29,322 bases of DNA from Firmicutes bacterium UBA2530 (GTDB lineage Bacteria > Bacillota > Clostridia > Tissierellales > Sedimentibacteraceae), in assembly GCA_002340985.1 (NCBI GenBank), contig DDNC01000019.1:1-29322 (forward strand), given 5' to 3'. A program made the position numbers and the translations under genes. Below are positions 15,344-24,228 of this stretch, in pieces. A model generated the notes under the pieces. The model made no database searches. It saw only the letters and a program-made list of their open reading frames with translations, and was not told the DNA's origin. Every line of letters starts with the position of its first letter. The stretch's first letter is position 1.

Positions 15344-16747
15344 TTATTTATTACTTAATATTTGTCCCATTCGCACTCCCATGAGCGATGCCATCATTAA
15401 TCCACGTGTCCAGCCGCTGGAATCTCCGAGACAATATAAATTTTTAATGCTTGTCTCAAAATCCTGACTTATTTCGACCTTGTTGCTGTAGAATTTAACC
15501 TCTGGACCGTAAAGCAGCGTTTCTGTGGATGCAAACCCCGGAACCACTGTATTTAAAGCCTCAATGAAATTCACTATATTCGTCAAGGTTCTGTAAGGCA
15601 TTGCCGATGTTATATCTCCCGCAACCGCATCAGGAAGTGTCGGAACAACATTGGACCTTGAAAGCTCGTTAGGCCATGTTCTCTTTCCGTCCAGAATATC
15701 TCCGTATCTCTGCACTAAAATTTTACCCCCGCCCAGCATATTTAAAAGCTCAGAAACCTTGGCTCCGTACTTTATTGGTTCATTGAATGGGCTGCTGAAA
15801 TTATGAGAGCTCAATATTGCCAGGTTCGTATTGTTGGACTTTCTGTCCTTGTAGGAGTGTCCGTTTACAACTGCAAGATTATCGTCATAATTTTCCTGGC
15901 TTACAAATCCTCCGGGGTTCTGGCAGAATGTTCTCACCTTATCCTTGAAAGGCGCCGGATATCCTATAAGCTTAGATTCATACAGGATGTTGTTCACTCT
16001 TTCCATTACTTCATTTCTTACTTCAACTCGTACTCCCAGGTCTACAGTTCCCGCCCTGTGGCTTATATCGTGTGCAACACACAAGGATTTAAGCCAATCT
16101 GCACCCTTTCTGCCTGCCGATATAACAACATTGTCTGCATAAAGCTCTTCCCTGAGAGTTTTTTTCAGTGAATCCGTAACAGTTACTCCCTTGATAATTC
16201 CATCTTCCACAATAATATCCGTTGTCTGAGTTCCAAACTTAATTTCGACACCGTTATCTATTAAATGTCTTTCTAACTTTAAATATATTTCCTGAGCTTT
16301 TTCTGTTCCCAGATGTCTTATGGGACAGTCAACAAGCTTAAGTCCCGCTTCGATTGCCTTTCTTCTTACTTCCTTTATTTCTTCCTTGCATTCAACACCC
16401 TCCACCTTGGTATCAGCGCCAAATTGCAGATATATTTCATCCGTGTAATTAATCAGCTCCTGAGTGTAATCATATCCTATTAGATCAGGCAGGTCTCCGC
16501 CTACCTCAGGGCTTAATGACAGCTTTCCGTCTGAAAATGCCCCAGCTCCGGAAAATCCTGTTGTTATATTGCAGTATGGCTGACAATTTACGCAATCTCT
16601 TGTCTTGTCCTTAGGGCAATTTCTTTTCTCAATTGCCCGTCCCTGCTCTATAAGCAATATTTTTTTATCCGGCATCTTTCTGTTAAATTCAAACGCTGTA
16701 AATATACCGGATGGTCCTGCTCCCACAATAATTAAATCGTATTTCAT
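15344..16747 (-). CDS. FAD-dependent dehydrogenase, COG2509 family
   Basis: 467 aa. The N-terminal FAD-binding Rossmann motif is VGAGPSGIFTAFEF (near 9-22), with the acidic end of strand 2 in LLIEQG. A cysteine-rich stretch follows (about 44-60: N-C-P, D-C-V-N-C, P-Y-C) and then GFSGAGAFSDGKL. The C-terminal GDSSGWTRGLMMASLMG closes the FAD site. The family is widespread in anaerobes, but its substrate is not established. A frame from 16768 is longer, but AAAGGAG five bases before the ATG at 16747 decides the start. Only 28 bp separate it from the HlyD stop, so it may be the last gene of the tetR-ABC operon. Confidence 0.88.
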   Translation of the reverse strand: MKYDLIIVGAGPSGIFTAFEFNRKMPDKKILLIEQGRAIEKRNCPKDKTRDCVNCQPYCNITTGFSGAGAFSDGKLSLSPEVGGDLPDLIGYDYTQELINYTDEIYLQFGADTKVEGVECKEEIKEVRRKAIEAGLKLVDCPIRHLGTEKAQEIYLKLERHLIDNGVEIKFGTQTTDIIVEDGIIKGVTVTDSLKKTLREELYADNVVISAGRKGADWLKSLCVAHDISHRAGTVDLGVRVEVRNEVMERVNNILYESKLIGYPAPFKDKVRTFCQNPGGFVSQENYDDNLAVVNGHSYKDRKSNNTNLAILSSHNFSSPFNEPIKYGAKVSELLNMLGGGKILVQRYGDILDGKRTWPNELSRSNVVPTLPDAVAGDITSAMPYRTLTNIVNFIEALNTVVPGFASTETLLYGPEVKFYSNKVEISQDFETSIKNLYCLGDSSGWTRGLMMASLMGVRMGQILSNK

Positions 16748-16775
16748 GTTTTCTCCTTTGCAATTCAAAATTATG

Positions 16776-17969
16776 TTAATATTCTGTTAAAACAACTTCA
16801 TTTTCTGTCAGACCTGAGGTTATTTCTATAAAATCATCATCCTTCAGCCCTGTCGTTACTTCCTTTTCAATTTCATTTCCGCCTTCTATAACAGTTACAT
16901 ATTCTTTTCCTGACTTTTTATAGACTGCATCTCTGTCCACGAGCAGCACGCCGCTTTTTTCCTCAAGTACAATTACAACATCAAGCTCAGAGCCTATTTT
17001 CAAATTCATGCCTTCTGTTAAATCCGCTTCGATTCTTACGCGTCTTTGTTCAATCCCAAGATCTGAAACAGATGGCTGAGCTTTCGGGTATATTTTGTTT
17101 ACCTTCAATTCCTTCAGCTCGTCACCGGTGTTTACGATAAATTTCATATCCTTAGCTACCCTCATGGAATCTTCGGCTAATACCTCAATATATATTCCAA
17201 GGCTGTTTTCATCCTGTATTTCCACCACCGGAACACCTGTCTGAGTCATTCCTCCCTGATGAACGTTCAGCTCTGTAATAACACCGTCAAATTCTGCTTT
17301 GATTGATGACTGCTCTATTCTTTGTTCCAATATTTTAATTTGTATAACAACCTCTTCAACCTGAGCTTCATATTGCTTTTTCACATTTGCAGAAACTCCC
17401 TGCGTCATTAAATCGTAATTGTTCTTTGCTTCCTGAAGCTGGTTTTCAAGAGCTTCCACATTGTTCTTTGCTTCACTGTACTCTACCTCGCTCACAGCAT
17501 TATTTTCATATAATGATTTAATTTTTTCAAAATTACTTTTTGCAAGAACCAAGCTGTTTTCAACAGTGCTTATATTAAGCTTCATATTGGAAACCTCTTT
17601 AAAATCCGCTCCCTTGACGCTTTCGTTATACATTGCTGTAATTGCATCTATCTGCTTGTTTGCTCTTTCTATTTCTAACATATAGTTGTTTTCATATGTC
17701 AGTAGTATATCACCTTTTTTTACTTTGTCACCAACCGAAACGTTGAGCACCTCAATTTTTTGACTCATATCTGAATAAAACGTATTCACTCTCCTGGAAA
17801 ATACTGTTCCGCTTTCCTTCAGCGTATTCTGAATAGAGCCTATTTTTGCCTTTGAGGATTTTCCGTCATATGAGTTATTTCCTCCTGACAACACAGAGAA
17901 AGCAACAATAAATACAAATACACACAGCACTGCAAATATTACATATTTCTTTTTATGCAATTTTTTCAT
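16776..17969 (-). CDS. HlyD/MacA-type efflux adaptor (membrane fusion protein)
   Basis: 397 aa. One N-terminal membrane anchor (about 9-27) is followed by an extracytoplasmic barrel-sandwich half (near 55-90). A long coiled coil (about 90-215, repeated K/E/Q-rich heptads) leads to the second sandwich half, containing KAEFDGVITELNV, and then a beta-barrel and C-terminal domain. It should link to the FtsX-type permease encoded just upstream. The longest frame begins at a TTG (17981) that lies inside the ribosome binding site; TTGGAGGGCAAG-ATG places the true start at 17969. The gap to the permease stop is 19 bp, typical of one operon. Confidence 0.9.
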   Translation of the reverse strand: MKKLHKKKYVIFAVLCVFVFIVAFSVLSGGNNSYDGKSSKAKIGSIQNTLKESGTVFSRRVNTFYSDMSQKIEVLNVSVGDKVKKGDILLTYENNYMLEIERANKQIDAITAMYNESVKGADFKEVSNMKLNISTVENSLVLAKSNFEKIKSLYENNAVSEVEYSEAKNNVEALENQLQEAKNNYDLMTQGVSANVKKQYEAQVEEVVIQIKILEQRIEQSSIKAEFDGVITELNVHQGGMTQTGVPVVEIQDENSLGIYIEVLAEDSMRVAKDMKFIVNTGDELKELKVNKIYPKAQPSVSDLGIEQRRVRIEADLTEGMNLKIGSELDVVIVLEEKSGVLLVDRDAVYKKSGKEYVTVIEGGNEIEKEVTTGLKDDDFIEITSGLTENEVVLTEY

Positions 17970-17988
17970 CTTGCCCTCCAAATTCTTT

Positions 17989-20328
17989 TTATGATATTCT
18001 GCTCTTTAAAGCCTGCATGAAATTTAATTTGTTAATTTTAGCATATGTCATAAGCTGAGCCAGCATTATGAACACTATTGTCAGCACCGCCGAAATCAAT
18101 ATGCCATTAAGCTTAACCGGCTCATTCATAGTGTAAACATCTGTTGTAAATGATTTACCCATATAAGCAACAAGCCTGAAGCCTATCGGAACTCCGGCAG
18201 CTATACCTATTACAGTCATAATCATGTTCTCACGCACAAGCATATTAAATATTTCCATTTTGGTAAAGCCCATGACCCTCAGTGATGAGAATTCGAGCAT
18301 CCTCTCATTTATGCTCATCAACGTCATGCTGTACACGATTATAAATCCCAAAAATCCGGAAAATAAAACCATGAAACCCATAGACATAGATGTTATGGCT
18401 GTATATTCCTCAAAGGCCTTTCTCATGGAATCCTGTGACTGAACGCTTATATACTTCATTTCATCGGATTTTTTCACAACATCATCCTCTGAGTTGATGT
18501 AAGCGCCGTTTATTATTCCTTTATCAAAAAACATTCCGTTCATATAGTCAATGTTCATATATCCGTTAATGCCAAGAGTCTGATTTATTACGCCTTTTAC
18601 AACAACAAATACGTCCTTGTCATCGTAAAAGCTGTCAATCAGGATTTTATCACCAATCCGGGCATCCAATGCTCTTGCCAAATTAGATGATATTAAAATC
18701 CCTGTCTCCGGAAGCGTTACCTCAGCTCCCTCTTCATCTCTGAATTTATAAAACTCCGTATTGTCATGCAGTCCTATTACATTTACAATCTTGGATTTCC
18801 TCCCGTTGGATATCTCAAACGGTGCTTCTATTCTTCCTTCAATATGCTTTACATCAATGTAGCTTAAAAGCTTATTTATTGTGCTGTCATCGCGGAATCT
18901 GTCAAAGCTTACATTGTACTGTATTTTATTGAATTCTTCATAATGCCTGTTAAACATGGCATCCACAACATCAATCATCCATGTAGTCATAACCATCATG
19001 CCGCATGTTATTGCCACCGCCGCACCTATAAATATAAATTTTTTCTTTTCCCTCAATATATTTCGAAGCACTATCTTCCAGGAAAAGGGTATGTTGCCCC
19101 ACAAGAATTTTATATTTTCTATGAAAATCTTTTTTCCTTTTTTAGGTGCTTCCGGCTTCATAGATTCTGCAGGATTTATTTTGACTACCCCTCGTACGCC
19201 CCAAAAGCCGGAGGAAACACAGAATAACAAAGATAAAACCACAGAAATTAATATTTTATAATAATATATCTTAACTGTCAACATTGGAATATTGAAGAAT
19301 TCAAGGTAAAAACTCGTCATAAACCCAGAAGCAGCCGTTCCGGTTAGAGAACCGATCAATCCTCCGATTATGCCCACAGAAGCAGCATACTTCAAATAAT
19401 GAACCAATATTTCACTCTCTGTAAAGCCCATTGCCTTAAGCACGCCTATACTCATTCTGTCCTTTTTGACTATCCTTGAAAGCATGGTTGCAAGCATTAT
19501 ACCCGCAAAGGTCAGGAACACAAAGGGCATAGATTGTGACATCAGCTCAAGACCTGATATTTCCTGGTTCATCATATTATTGCTGAGCTGGTCCTCTTTT
19601 TTTATAACCCGCCTCACTCCGTATTTATCAAGGCTATCATCAAGATGGTCGGCTACCTTACCTATATCTGCATCCGCGTTTACCTTAAGAAGAATTTCAT
19701 TGAAGCTTCCGCCGCCGTATATCTTCCTCAAATAGTTTTTTTCAAGAAAAATAACCCCGAAATTTCCAGAATCCGGCAGAAAATTTTCTTCGCTCTCCAT
19801 CATGTAAATGTATTCCGGACTTGAAGCTATGCCTGAAACATTGAATTTATACTGTCTGCCGTTTATTTTGACCCTTATTTCGTCACCTATATTAATTTTT
19901 CTTGCGATTGCAAATTGCTCAATTAATATTACATCATTTTCCGTCAGCTCTCTTTTTCCTGATTTCATAAACAGCTTGTTGATTTTATTTTCGTACTTAT
20001 CAACAGATACTGCCCTTACGGTCACTTTTTCATCCTTGTCATCAGTTATAAATGATGTATCAAAGACAATTCTCGCTTCCGCTTCCTTAATTCCGTCCTC
20101 GGAATACAGCCTGTTTACCAGGCTCTCGGTAATTCCTGAGCCCTTTATAAAAATATCGGCAAAATTAGTTTCCTTGTAGTAGACATCCATTGAATCCTTC
20201 AAATTTACGGCAGAATTACTTATGGCTGTGAAAACAAATATGCCTGTGAAAATTATTGAAAGAACCGCAACATATTGCCCCTTGGTAGCCTTAATCATTC
20301 TAAAAAGTCTTCTATCAAGCTTTTTCAT
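17989..20328 (-). CDS. ABC exporter permease with two FtsX domains
   Basis: 779 aa. An N-terminal membrane helix (about 20-42) is followed by a large extracytoplasmic domain (about 45-250). A first FtsX helix cluster spans about 265-385, and a second N-terminal-type helix follows near 428-450. A second external domain leads to a C-terminal helix cluster (about 645-770). The duplicated layout resembles the LolE/BceB-like long permeases. The ATG at 20328 overlaps the TAA of the ATPase gene by one base (TAATG), implying translational coupling; the GTG at 20334 is less likely. The substrate is unknown; the TetR and adaptor neighbours suggest inducible export of a toxic or amphiphilic compound. 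Confidence 0.9.
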   Translation of the reverse strand: MKKLDRRLFRMIKATKGQYVAVLSIIFTGIFVFTAISNSAVNLKDSMDVYYKETNFADIFIKGSGITESLVNRLYSEDGIKEAEARIVFDTSFITDDKDEKVTVRAVSVDKYENKINKLFMKSGKRELTENDVILIEQFAIARKINIGDEIRVKINGRQYKFNVSGIASSPEYIYMMESEENFLPDSGNFGVIFLEKNYLRKIYGGGSFNEILLKVNADADIGKVADHLDDSLDKYGVRRVIKKEDQLSNNMMNQEISGLELMSQSMPFVFLTFAGIMLATMLSRIVKKDRMSIGVLKAMGFTESEILVHYLKYAASVGIIGGLIGSLTGTAASGFMTSFYLEFFNIPMLTVKIYYYKILISVVLSLLFCVSSGFWGVRGVVKINPAESMKPEAPKKGKKIFIENIKFLWGNIPFSWKIVLRNILREKKKFIFIGAAVAITCGMMVMTTWMIDVVDAMFNRHYEEFNKIQYNVSFDRFRDDSTINKLLSYIDVKHIEGRIEAPFEISNGRKSKIVNVIGLHDNTEFYKFRDEEGAEVTLPETGILISSNLARALDARIGDKILIDSFYDDKDVFVVVKGVINQTLGINGYMNIDYMNGMFFDKGIINGAYINSEDDVVKKSDEMKYISVQSQDSMRKAFEEYTAITSMSMGFMVLFSGFLGFIIVYSMTLMSINERMLEFSSLRVMGFTKMEIFNMLVRENMIMTVIGIAAGVPIGFRLVAYMGKSFTTDVYTMNEPVKLNGILISAVLTIVFIMLAQLMTYAKINKLNFMQALKSRIS

Positions 20329-21035
20329 TACCACTCAATCCTTTCCGCCGGAATAGGATTCAAATTCACCGAAACCTCCGTAATTTTTCCGCTTCTCATT
20401 TTTATTACTTTGTCAGCCATCTGTGAAATCGAAGAGTTATGTGTAATAAGAATGACTGTATTTCCGTATTTGAAATTCACATCCTTGAGAACCTTCAGTA
20501 TTTGTATTCCTGTCTCAAAGTCGAGAGCACCTGTAGGCTCATCACAAAGCAGAATCTGCGGATTCTTTGCAACCGCTCTTGCAATAGCAACCCTCTGCTG
20601 CTCTCCCCCGCTCATTTGAGAAGGAAAGTGGTCCGCCCTGTCACCAAGTCCTACCGCATCCATAACCTCATCCGTATCTATTGCATTTTCACACAACTCT
20701 GCAGCAAGTTCGACATTTTCCTTAGCTGTAAGTGTGGACATCAGGTTATAAAACTGAAATACAAAACCTATCCTGTCTCTTCTGTAATAAGTGAGCTCCT
20801 TGTCACTCATATCTGTTATCAGTCCACCGTTGAAATATACCTTACCTTCCGTAGGAGTATCCATGCCTCCTATTATATTTAAAAGCGTGCTTTTTCCGGA
20901 GCCGCTGGGACCAAGTATAACCACAAATTCTCCCTTTTGAACCTCAAAACTTGCATCCTTAAGAGCCTTTACGATTACTTCGCCCATCTGATAATCCTTA
21001 CTTATATTTTCAGCTTTTAAAACAATTTCACCCAT
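20328..21035 (-). CDS. ABC transporter ATPase, MacB/LolD type
   Basis: 235 aa. Walker A is GPSGSGKST (42-50), the Q-loop is Q94, the signature is MSGGEQQR (141-148), Walker B with its catalytic glutamate is ILLCDEP (161-167), and the H-loop is H199. This is the lipoprotein/macrolide-exporter subfamily that pairs with FtsX-type permeases. AGGAGGTGA precedes the start by about 5 bases. It lies 11 bp after tetR and overlaps the permease start by one base, so the three should share one transcript. Confidence 0.95.
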   Translation of the reverse strand: MGEIVLKAENISKDYQMGEVIVKALKDASFEVQKGEFVVILGPSGSGKSTLLNIIGGMDTPTEGKVYFNGGLITDMSDKELTYYRRDRIGFVFQFYNLMSTLTAKENVELAAELCENAIDTDEVMDAVGLGDRADHFPSQMSGGEQQRVAIARAVAKNPQILLCDEPTGALDFETGIQILKVLKDVNFKYGNTVILITHNSSISQMADKVIKMRSGKITEVSVNLNPIPAERIEW

Positions 21036-21046
21036 ACAGTCACCTC

Positions 21047-21652
21047 CTATACAATAATCCCGTACATAACAATATTTATCAATCGGATGTATTCATTTTT
21101 TATATCTTTATATATTTTTTCAATGTTCTCAGCATCGCTTACTAAATATGACAAATACTTATTTTCAATCGCATTCGCAATTGATGATACCAGTACAGCA
21201 ATATCTGATGACAGAATACCCTCTTTAAGAGGCAAATCCTTTATCATATCCACTATAATATTTATTCCCATCTGCCGTAATTCCGAATTTTTGTGTTCTA
21301 ATTTTTTAAGCATTTTTTTGGGTGTATTATAGAAGCTGTTAATCAGAATCTTGTAATGCATCGGGTTTTTTAAAAAAAAGCTGTATTTTAACTCCATAAT
21401 TTTAACTAACGCATCAATAAATTCTAAATTATCAAACTTTACATTGTTAAACTCTTCAAGAATATCATCGATACATTTATTTACTGCAAAAAGGTATAAA
21501 TTTTCCTTGCTGCCATAATAATGAAATATTAGACCTTTGGATACTCCCGCATCCTTGCTTATTCTGTCAGTGCTTGCTTTGTCAAATCCGTGTTCAGAGA
21601 ATTCCTTAAGGCCTGCCCACAATATTTTATCTTTTTTTGTTTCATCAATCAC
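21047..21652 (-). CDS. TetR-family repressor of the adjacent exporter operon
   Basis: 201 aa. The N-terminal helix-turn-helix spans about 10-56 (AGVSKGLIFHYYGSKENLY is the recognition part). The C-terminal ligand-binding helices are unlike any subfamily I can name. The start is GTG: AGGAGG is 7 bases upstream, and the overlapping ATG is followed at once by a stop. It is the first gene of tetR-ATPase-permease-adaptor. Two palindromic sites overlap its own promoter, so it most likely represses the whole operon, including itself, until an exported compound binds it. Confidence 0.93.
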   Translation of the reverse strand: MIDETKKDKILWAGLKEFSEHGFDKASTDRISKDAGVSKGLIFHYYGSKENLYLFAVNKCIDDILEEFNNVKFDNLEFIDALVKIMELKYSFFLKNPMHYKILINSFYNTPKKMLKKLEHKNSELRQMGINIIVDMIKDLPLKEGILSSDIAVLVSSIANAIENKYLSYLVSDAENIEKIYKDIKNEYIRLINIVMYGIIV

Positions 21653-21669
21653 ATATATGCCTCCTATTC

Positions 21670-21687
21670 ATTGACCATCCAGTCAAT
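21670..21687. promoter_or_regulatory. TetR-type operator, downstream copy
   Basis: ATTGACCATCCAGTCAAT is an imperfect palindrome with TTGAC half-sites. It covers roughly the transcription start to +18 of the tetR promoter. It shares both half-sites with the site at 21703-21720; the centres are exactly 33 bp apart. Confidence 0.8.
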
Positions 21688-21690
21688 CAC

Positions 21691-21719
21691 ATTATATATT
21701 ATATTGACCGTACAGTCAA
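21691..21719 (-). promoter_or_regulatory. Consensus promoter of the tetR-ABC operon
   Basis: On the minus strand TTGACT (21719-21714), a spacer of exactly 17 bp, then TATAAT (21696-21691). Near-consensus strength together with two operators indicates a strong but tightly repressed promoter. Confidence 0.85.
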
Positions 21720-21720
21720 T
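21703..21720. promoter_or_regulatory. TetR-type operator overlapping the -35 box
   Basis: ATTGACCGTACAGTCAAT is an almost perfect 18-bp palindrome centred on GTAC. The -35 hexamer lies inside it, so bound repressor would block RNA polymerase directly. Confidence 0.85.
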
Positions 21721-21738
21721 ATATGTATAGAGACACAT

Positions 21739-21761
21739 ATAAAAAAGGCTATTCAGCCTTT
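21739..21761 (-). terminator. Terminator of the GNAT/ABC-F unit
   Basis: On the minus strand, AAAGGCT-GAAT-AGCCTTT followed by a T-run, 6 bp beyond the ABC-F stop. It separates that unit from the tetR promoter. Confidence 0.88.
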
Positions 21762-21766
21762 GATAT

Positions 21767-23560
21767 TTATATTTTCTGATTTTCTATTTGCTCGGCCAGG
21801 TCATTGAGATAAACCCATCTGTCCATCTTTTCTTTAAGCTGTTCCTCAGCAAGCTGCTTTTCATCCATCAATGCCTGAAGCTTGACATAGTCCGCAGAGT
21901 TTTTTTCCAGCTGCCCTTCCAAATCAGCAATTTTCACTTCAATGGAAGCTATGTCGTCATCTATTGTATTATATTCAACCTGCTCCTTATAAGAAAACTT
22001 CAGCTTTCTGGATTTTTCCCTGGACTCCTTAACGGCTTTCTTTTCGTCTCTGACATCGTCCGTACCGGCCTCTTTAAAGACCCTTGCAGCTATATAATCA
22101 GAATAGCCTCCGTTGTACTCATTCACCCTGCCAGTTCCGTCTCCGGACAGCTCCAGTACCGTATTCACAACCTTATCAAGAAAATACCTGTCATGAGATA
22201 CCGTTATTACAGCACCTTCAAAGCTTTCCAGGTAGTCTTCCAGAATTGTCAAAGTCTCTATGTCCAAATCGTTGGTTGGCTCATCTAAAAGCAATATATT
22301 CGGAGCCTTCATCAATATGCCCAGCAGAAACAGCCTGCGCCTCTCCCCTCCCGACAGCTTTTCAACTAAGTTATACTGCATTTCGGAAGTGAAGAGAAAC
22401 TTTTCAAGCATCTGTGAAGCGGTAATTTTTCCTTCATTGGTATCCACAATTTCCGCAATCTCTTTGATATAATCCACAACTCTCTGAGAAGCATCGATGC
22501 TGTCCGGCTCCTGTGAAAAGTATCCGATTTTTACGGTACTACCCACATCCACACTGCCCTTATCCGGCGTTATGCGTCCCGCTGCCATATTCAACAGTGT
22601 TGTTTTTCCCGCCCCGTTATTCCCGACAATCCCGATTCGGGCATCTCTTAGAACAATATATTCAAAATCATCCACAATTTTAACGCCGTTAAAGCTTTTG
22701 GATATTTTATTTATTTCAATGGTCTTTTTACCCAATCTTGATGCTGCCGAGCTCATGCCCAGCTTTTCGTCCCTTACATCCTCAAGGCTGTCCTTCAGCT
22801 TTTCAAATTCCTGTATTCTTCCCTTTGCCTTCGTTCCTCTTGCTCTTGCACCCCTTTGAATCCATGCAAGCTCCTTTTTATACAATACCTGCTTTTTCTT
22901 TTCTGTTGCGGCATCCATATTTTCACGGAGAGATTTAAGCTCCAGAAATTTCGAATAATTTCCATCATAAGAATACAAATCACCTTTGTCAAGCTCAATT
23001 ATTCTGTTTGATACACGGTCTAAAAAGTATCTGTCATGGGTGACCATCAGTATGGCTCCGCTATATCTAATAAGGTAATTTTCAAGCCATGCAATCATAT
23101 CATTGTCCAGATGGTTTGTAGGCTCATCCAGTATCAATAAATCGCACGGATTTACCAGAGCTGCGGCAATGGCAACTCTTTTTCTCTGTCCCACTGAAAG
23201 CAGCTTTACATCCTTATCGAATTCTGTTATTCCCAATTTATTTAATACAGTCTTTGCCTCATATTCCATAAGCTGCCTTGTTTCATTTCCGGAATTTATA
23301 AACACCTGCTCCAGCACTGTAGTATTCTCATTAAACTCAGGCAACTGCGGCAGGTAGCACACCCTGGAGCCACTGCTGTAAATAATCCTCCCGCTGTCTG
23401 GTTCTTCAATTTTTGCCGCTATTTTCAGCAGTGTTGACTTTCCTGTTCCATTTACACCTACGAAGCCTATTTTATCTCTATCATTTATATACAAATTTAT
23501 ATTAGTTATAAGCTTTTTTTCACTGAAGCTTTTTGAAATATTTTCAAGTGTTAAAATCAT
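21767..23560 (-). CDS. ABC-F ATPase, Uup/YfmR type
   Basis: 597 aa with two ABC ATPase domains and no membrane segments. The first Walker A is GVNGTGKST (near 36-44), and its signature LSVGQRKRVA is slightly atypical. Between the domains is the P-site tRNA-interaction linker (a charged helical pair around 235-290). The second Walker A is GNNGAGKTT and its signature LSGGERRR. After EYNGGYSDYIA a C-terminal coiled coil (about 520-595) marks the Uup/YfmR branch. These proteins bind the ribosome E site and relieve stalled translation; antibiotic protection is a less likely role. The longest frame starts at 23605 inside the upstream gene; AAAGGA before the ATG at 23560 fits better. Confidence 0.93.
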   Translation of the reverse strand: MILTLENISKSFSEKKLITNINLYINDRDKIGFVGVNGTGKSTLLKIAAKIEEPDSGRIIYSSGSRVCYLPQLPEFNENTTVLEQVFINSGNETRQLMEYEAKTVLNKLGITEFDKDVKLLSVGQRKRVAIAAALVNPCDLLILDEPTNHLDNDMIAWLENYLIRYSGAILMVTHDRYFLDRVSNRIIELDKGDLYSYDGNYSKFLELKSLRENMDAATEKKKQVLYKKELAWIQRGARARGTKAKGRIQEFEKLKDSLEDVRDEKLGMSSAASRLGKKTIEINKISKSFNGVKIVDDFEYIVLRDARIGIVGNNGAGKTTLLNMAAGRITPDKGSVDVGSTVKIGYFSQEPDSIDASQRVVDYIKEIAEIVDTNEGKITASQMLEKFLFTSEMQYNLVEKLSGGERRRLFLLGILMKAPNILLLDEPTNDLDIETLTILEDYLESFEGAVITVSHDRYFLDKVVNTVLELSGDGTGRVNEYNGGYSDYIAARVFKEAGTDDVRDEKKAVKESREKSRKLKFSYKEQVEYNTIDDDIASIEVKIADLEGQLEKNSADYVKLQALMDEKQLAEEQLKEKMDRWVYLNDLAEQIENQKI

Positions 23561-23574
23561 GTAATTATCCTTTA

Positions 23575-24147
23575 TTAAATATTTGAGCCCGGAGTTTTCC
23601 TGCACATATCGTAAACTAACTCGTAATAATGATTATTGTTGAAGTCAAATGTCTTTATAACCTCAAGACCTAATTTCCTGGTGTGTGCGTCATATGACCG
23701 GGAATTAATTTTATTTATGAATGTTACCAATACAGGAAATCTGTCCTTCATCTGCAGCCTTGAAAACTCAAATATGTTAGGCAGCACTTCCTTTCCCCTG
23801 TATTTGACATCAATACATACGGGACCATACTGATAGGAATTATCCACAGAAAGAATCCGGCCCTTATACTCTATATTCGCCAAATCATTTATCATTTTTT
23901 CAAACAAGGGCCAGGCGGACCAGAAACCCCAGGATGCTGCCATTGCATATGCCGCCACTTCATCTCCGTCACAGGCTATTGCAAGCCCGTTTTCCTTTTC
24001 AATGAGCATCTTAAACTGCTCTTCTGAAAACAATGTTGTAACAAAACCATCCTCTTTATCATTTTCATTTATTGTAGACACATGATATCTCTTTTGCAGT
24101 TCCGAAACAGCCGCGATATCCTTTACAGTTGCATTCCTGTATTCCAT
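23575..24147 (-). CDS. GNAT-family N-acetyltransferase
   Basis: 190 aa. The N-terminal half has the GNAT start pattern (YRNATVKDIAAVSELQKRY) and a strand pair around GLAIACDGDEVAAYAMAAS. The acetyl-CoA site is less canonical: DVKYRGKEVLPNIFEFSRLQ near 118-138 stands in for the R/Q-x-x-G-x-G/A loop. The C-terminal part, AHTRKLGLEVIKTFDFNNNHYYELV, is typical. The substrate is unknown. A TTG start at 24168 would add 7 residues, but AGGGAAAATTC-ATG supports 24147. It lies 14 bp upstream of the ABC-F gene, so the two are probably co-transcribed from the promoter at 24186-24194. Confidence 0.85.
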   Translation of the reverse strand: MEYRNATVKDIAAVSELQKRYHVSTINENDKEDGFVTTLFSEEQFKMLIEKENGLAIACDGDEVAAYAMAASWGFWSAWPLFEKMINDLANIEYKGRILSVDNSYQYGPVCIDVKYRGKEVLPNIFEFSRLQMKDRFPVLVTFINKINSRSYDAHTRKLGLEVIKTFDFNNNHYYELVYDMCRKTPGSNI

Positions 24148-24185
24148 GAATTTTCCCTGCCTTTCCAAATTGAATAATATGTTAT

Positions 24186-24194
24186 ATTATATCA
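24186..24194 (-). promoter_or_regulatory. Extended -10 promoter of the GNAT/ABC-F unit
   Basis: TGATATAAT on the minus strand, inside the same TGTGATATAAT context as the pgeF promoter. The -35 is weak (TTTAAA at 17 bp). The predicted leader is about 32 nt. Confidence 0.6.
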
Positions 24195-24228
24195 CACTTC
24201 AATTAATATTTAAAGTAGTATACTTTGA

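Noticed and set aside
21741..21761. Third TetR operator near the ABC-F terminator
   Set aside because: The palindrome there is the AAAGGCT/AGCCTTT terminator stem and shares no half-site with the two operators.
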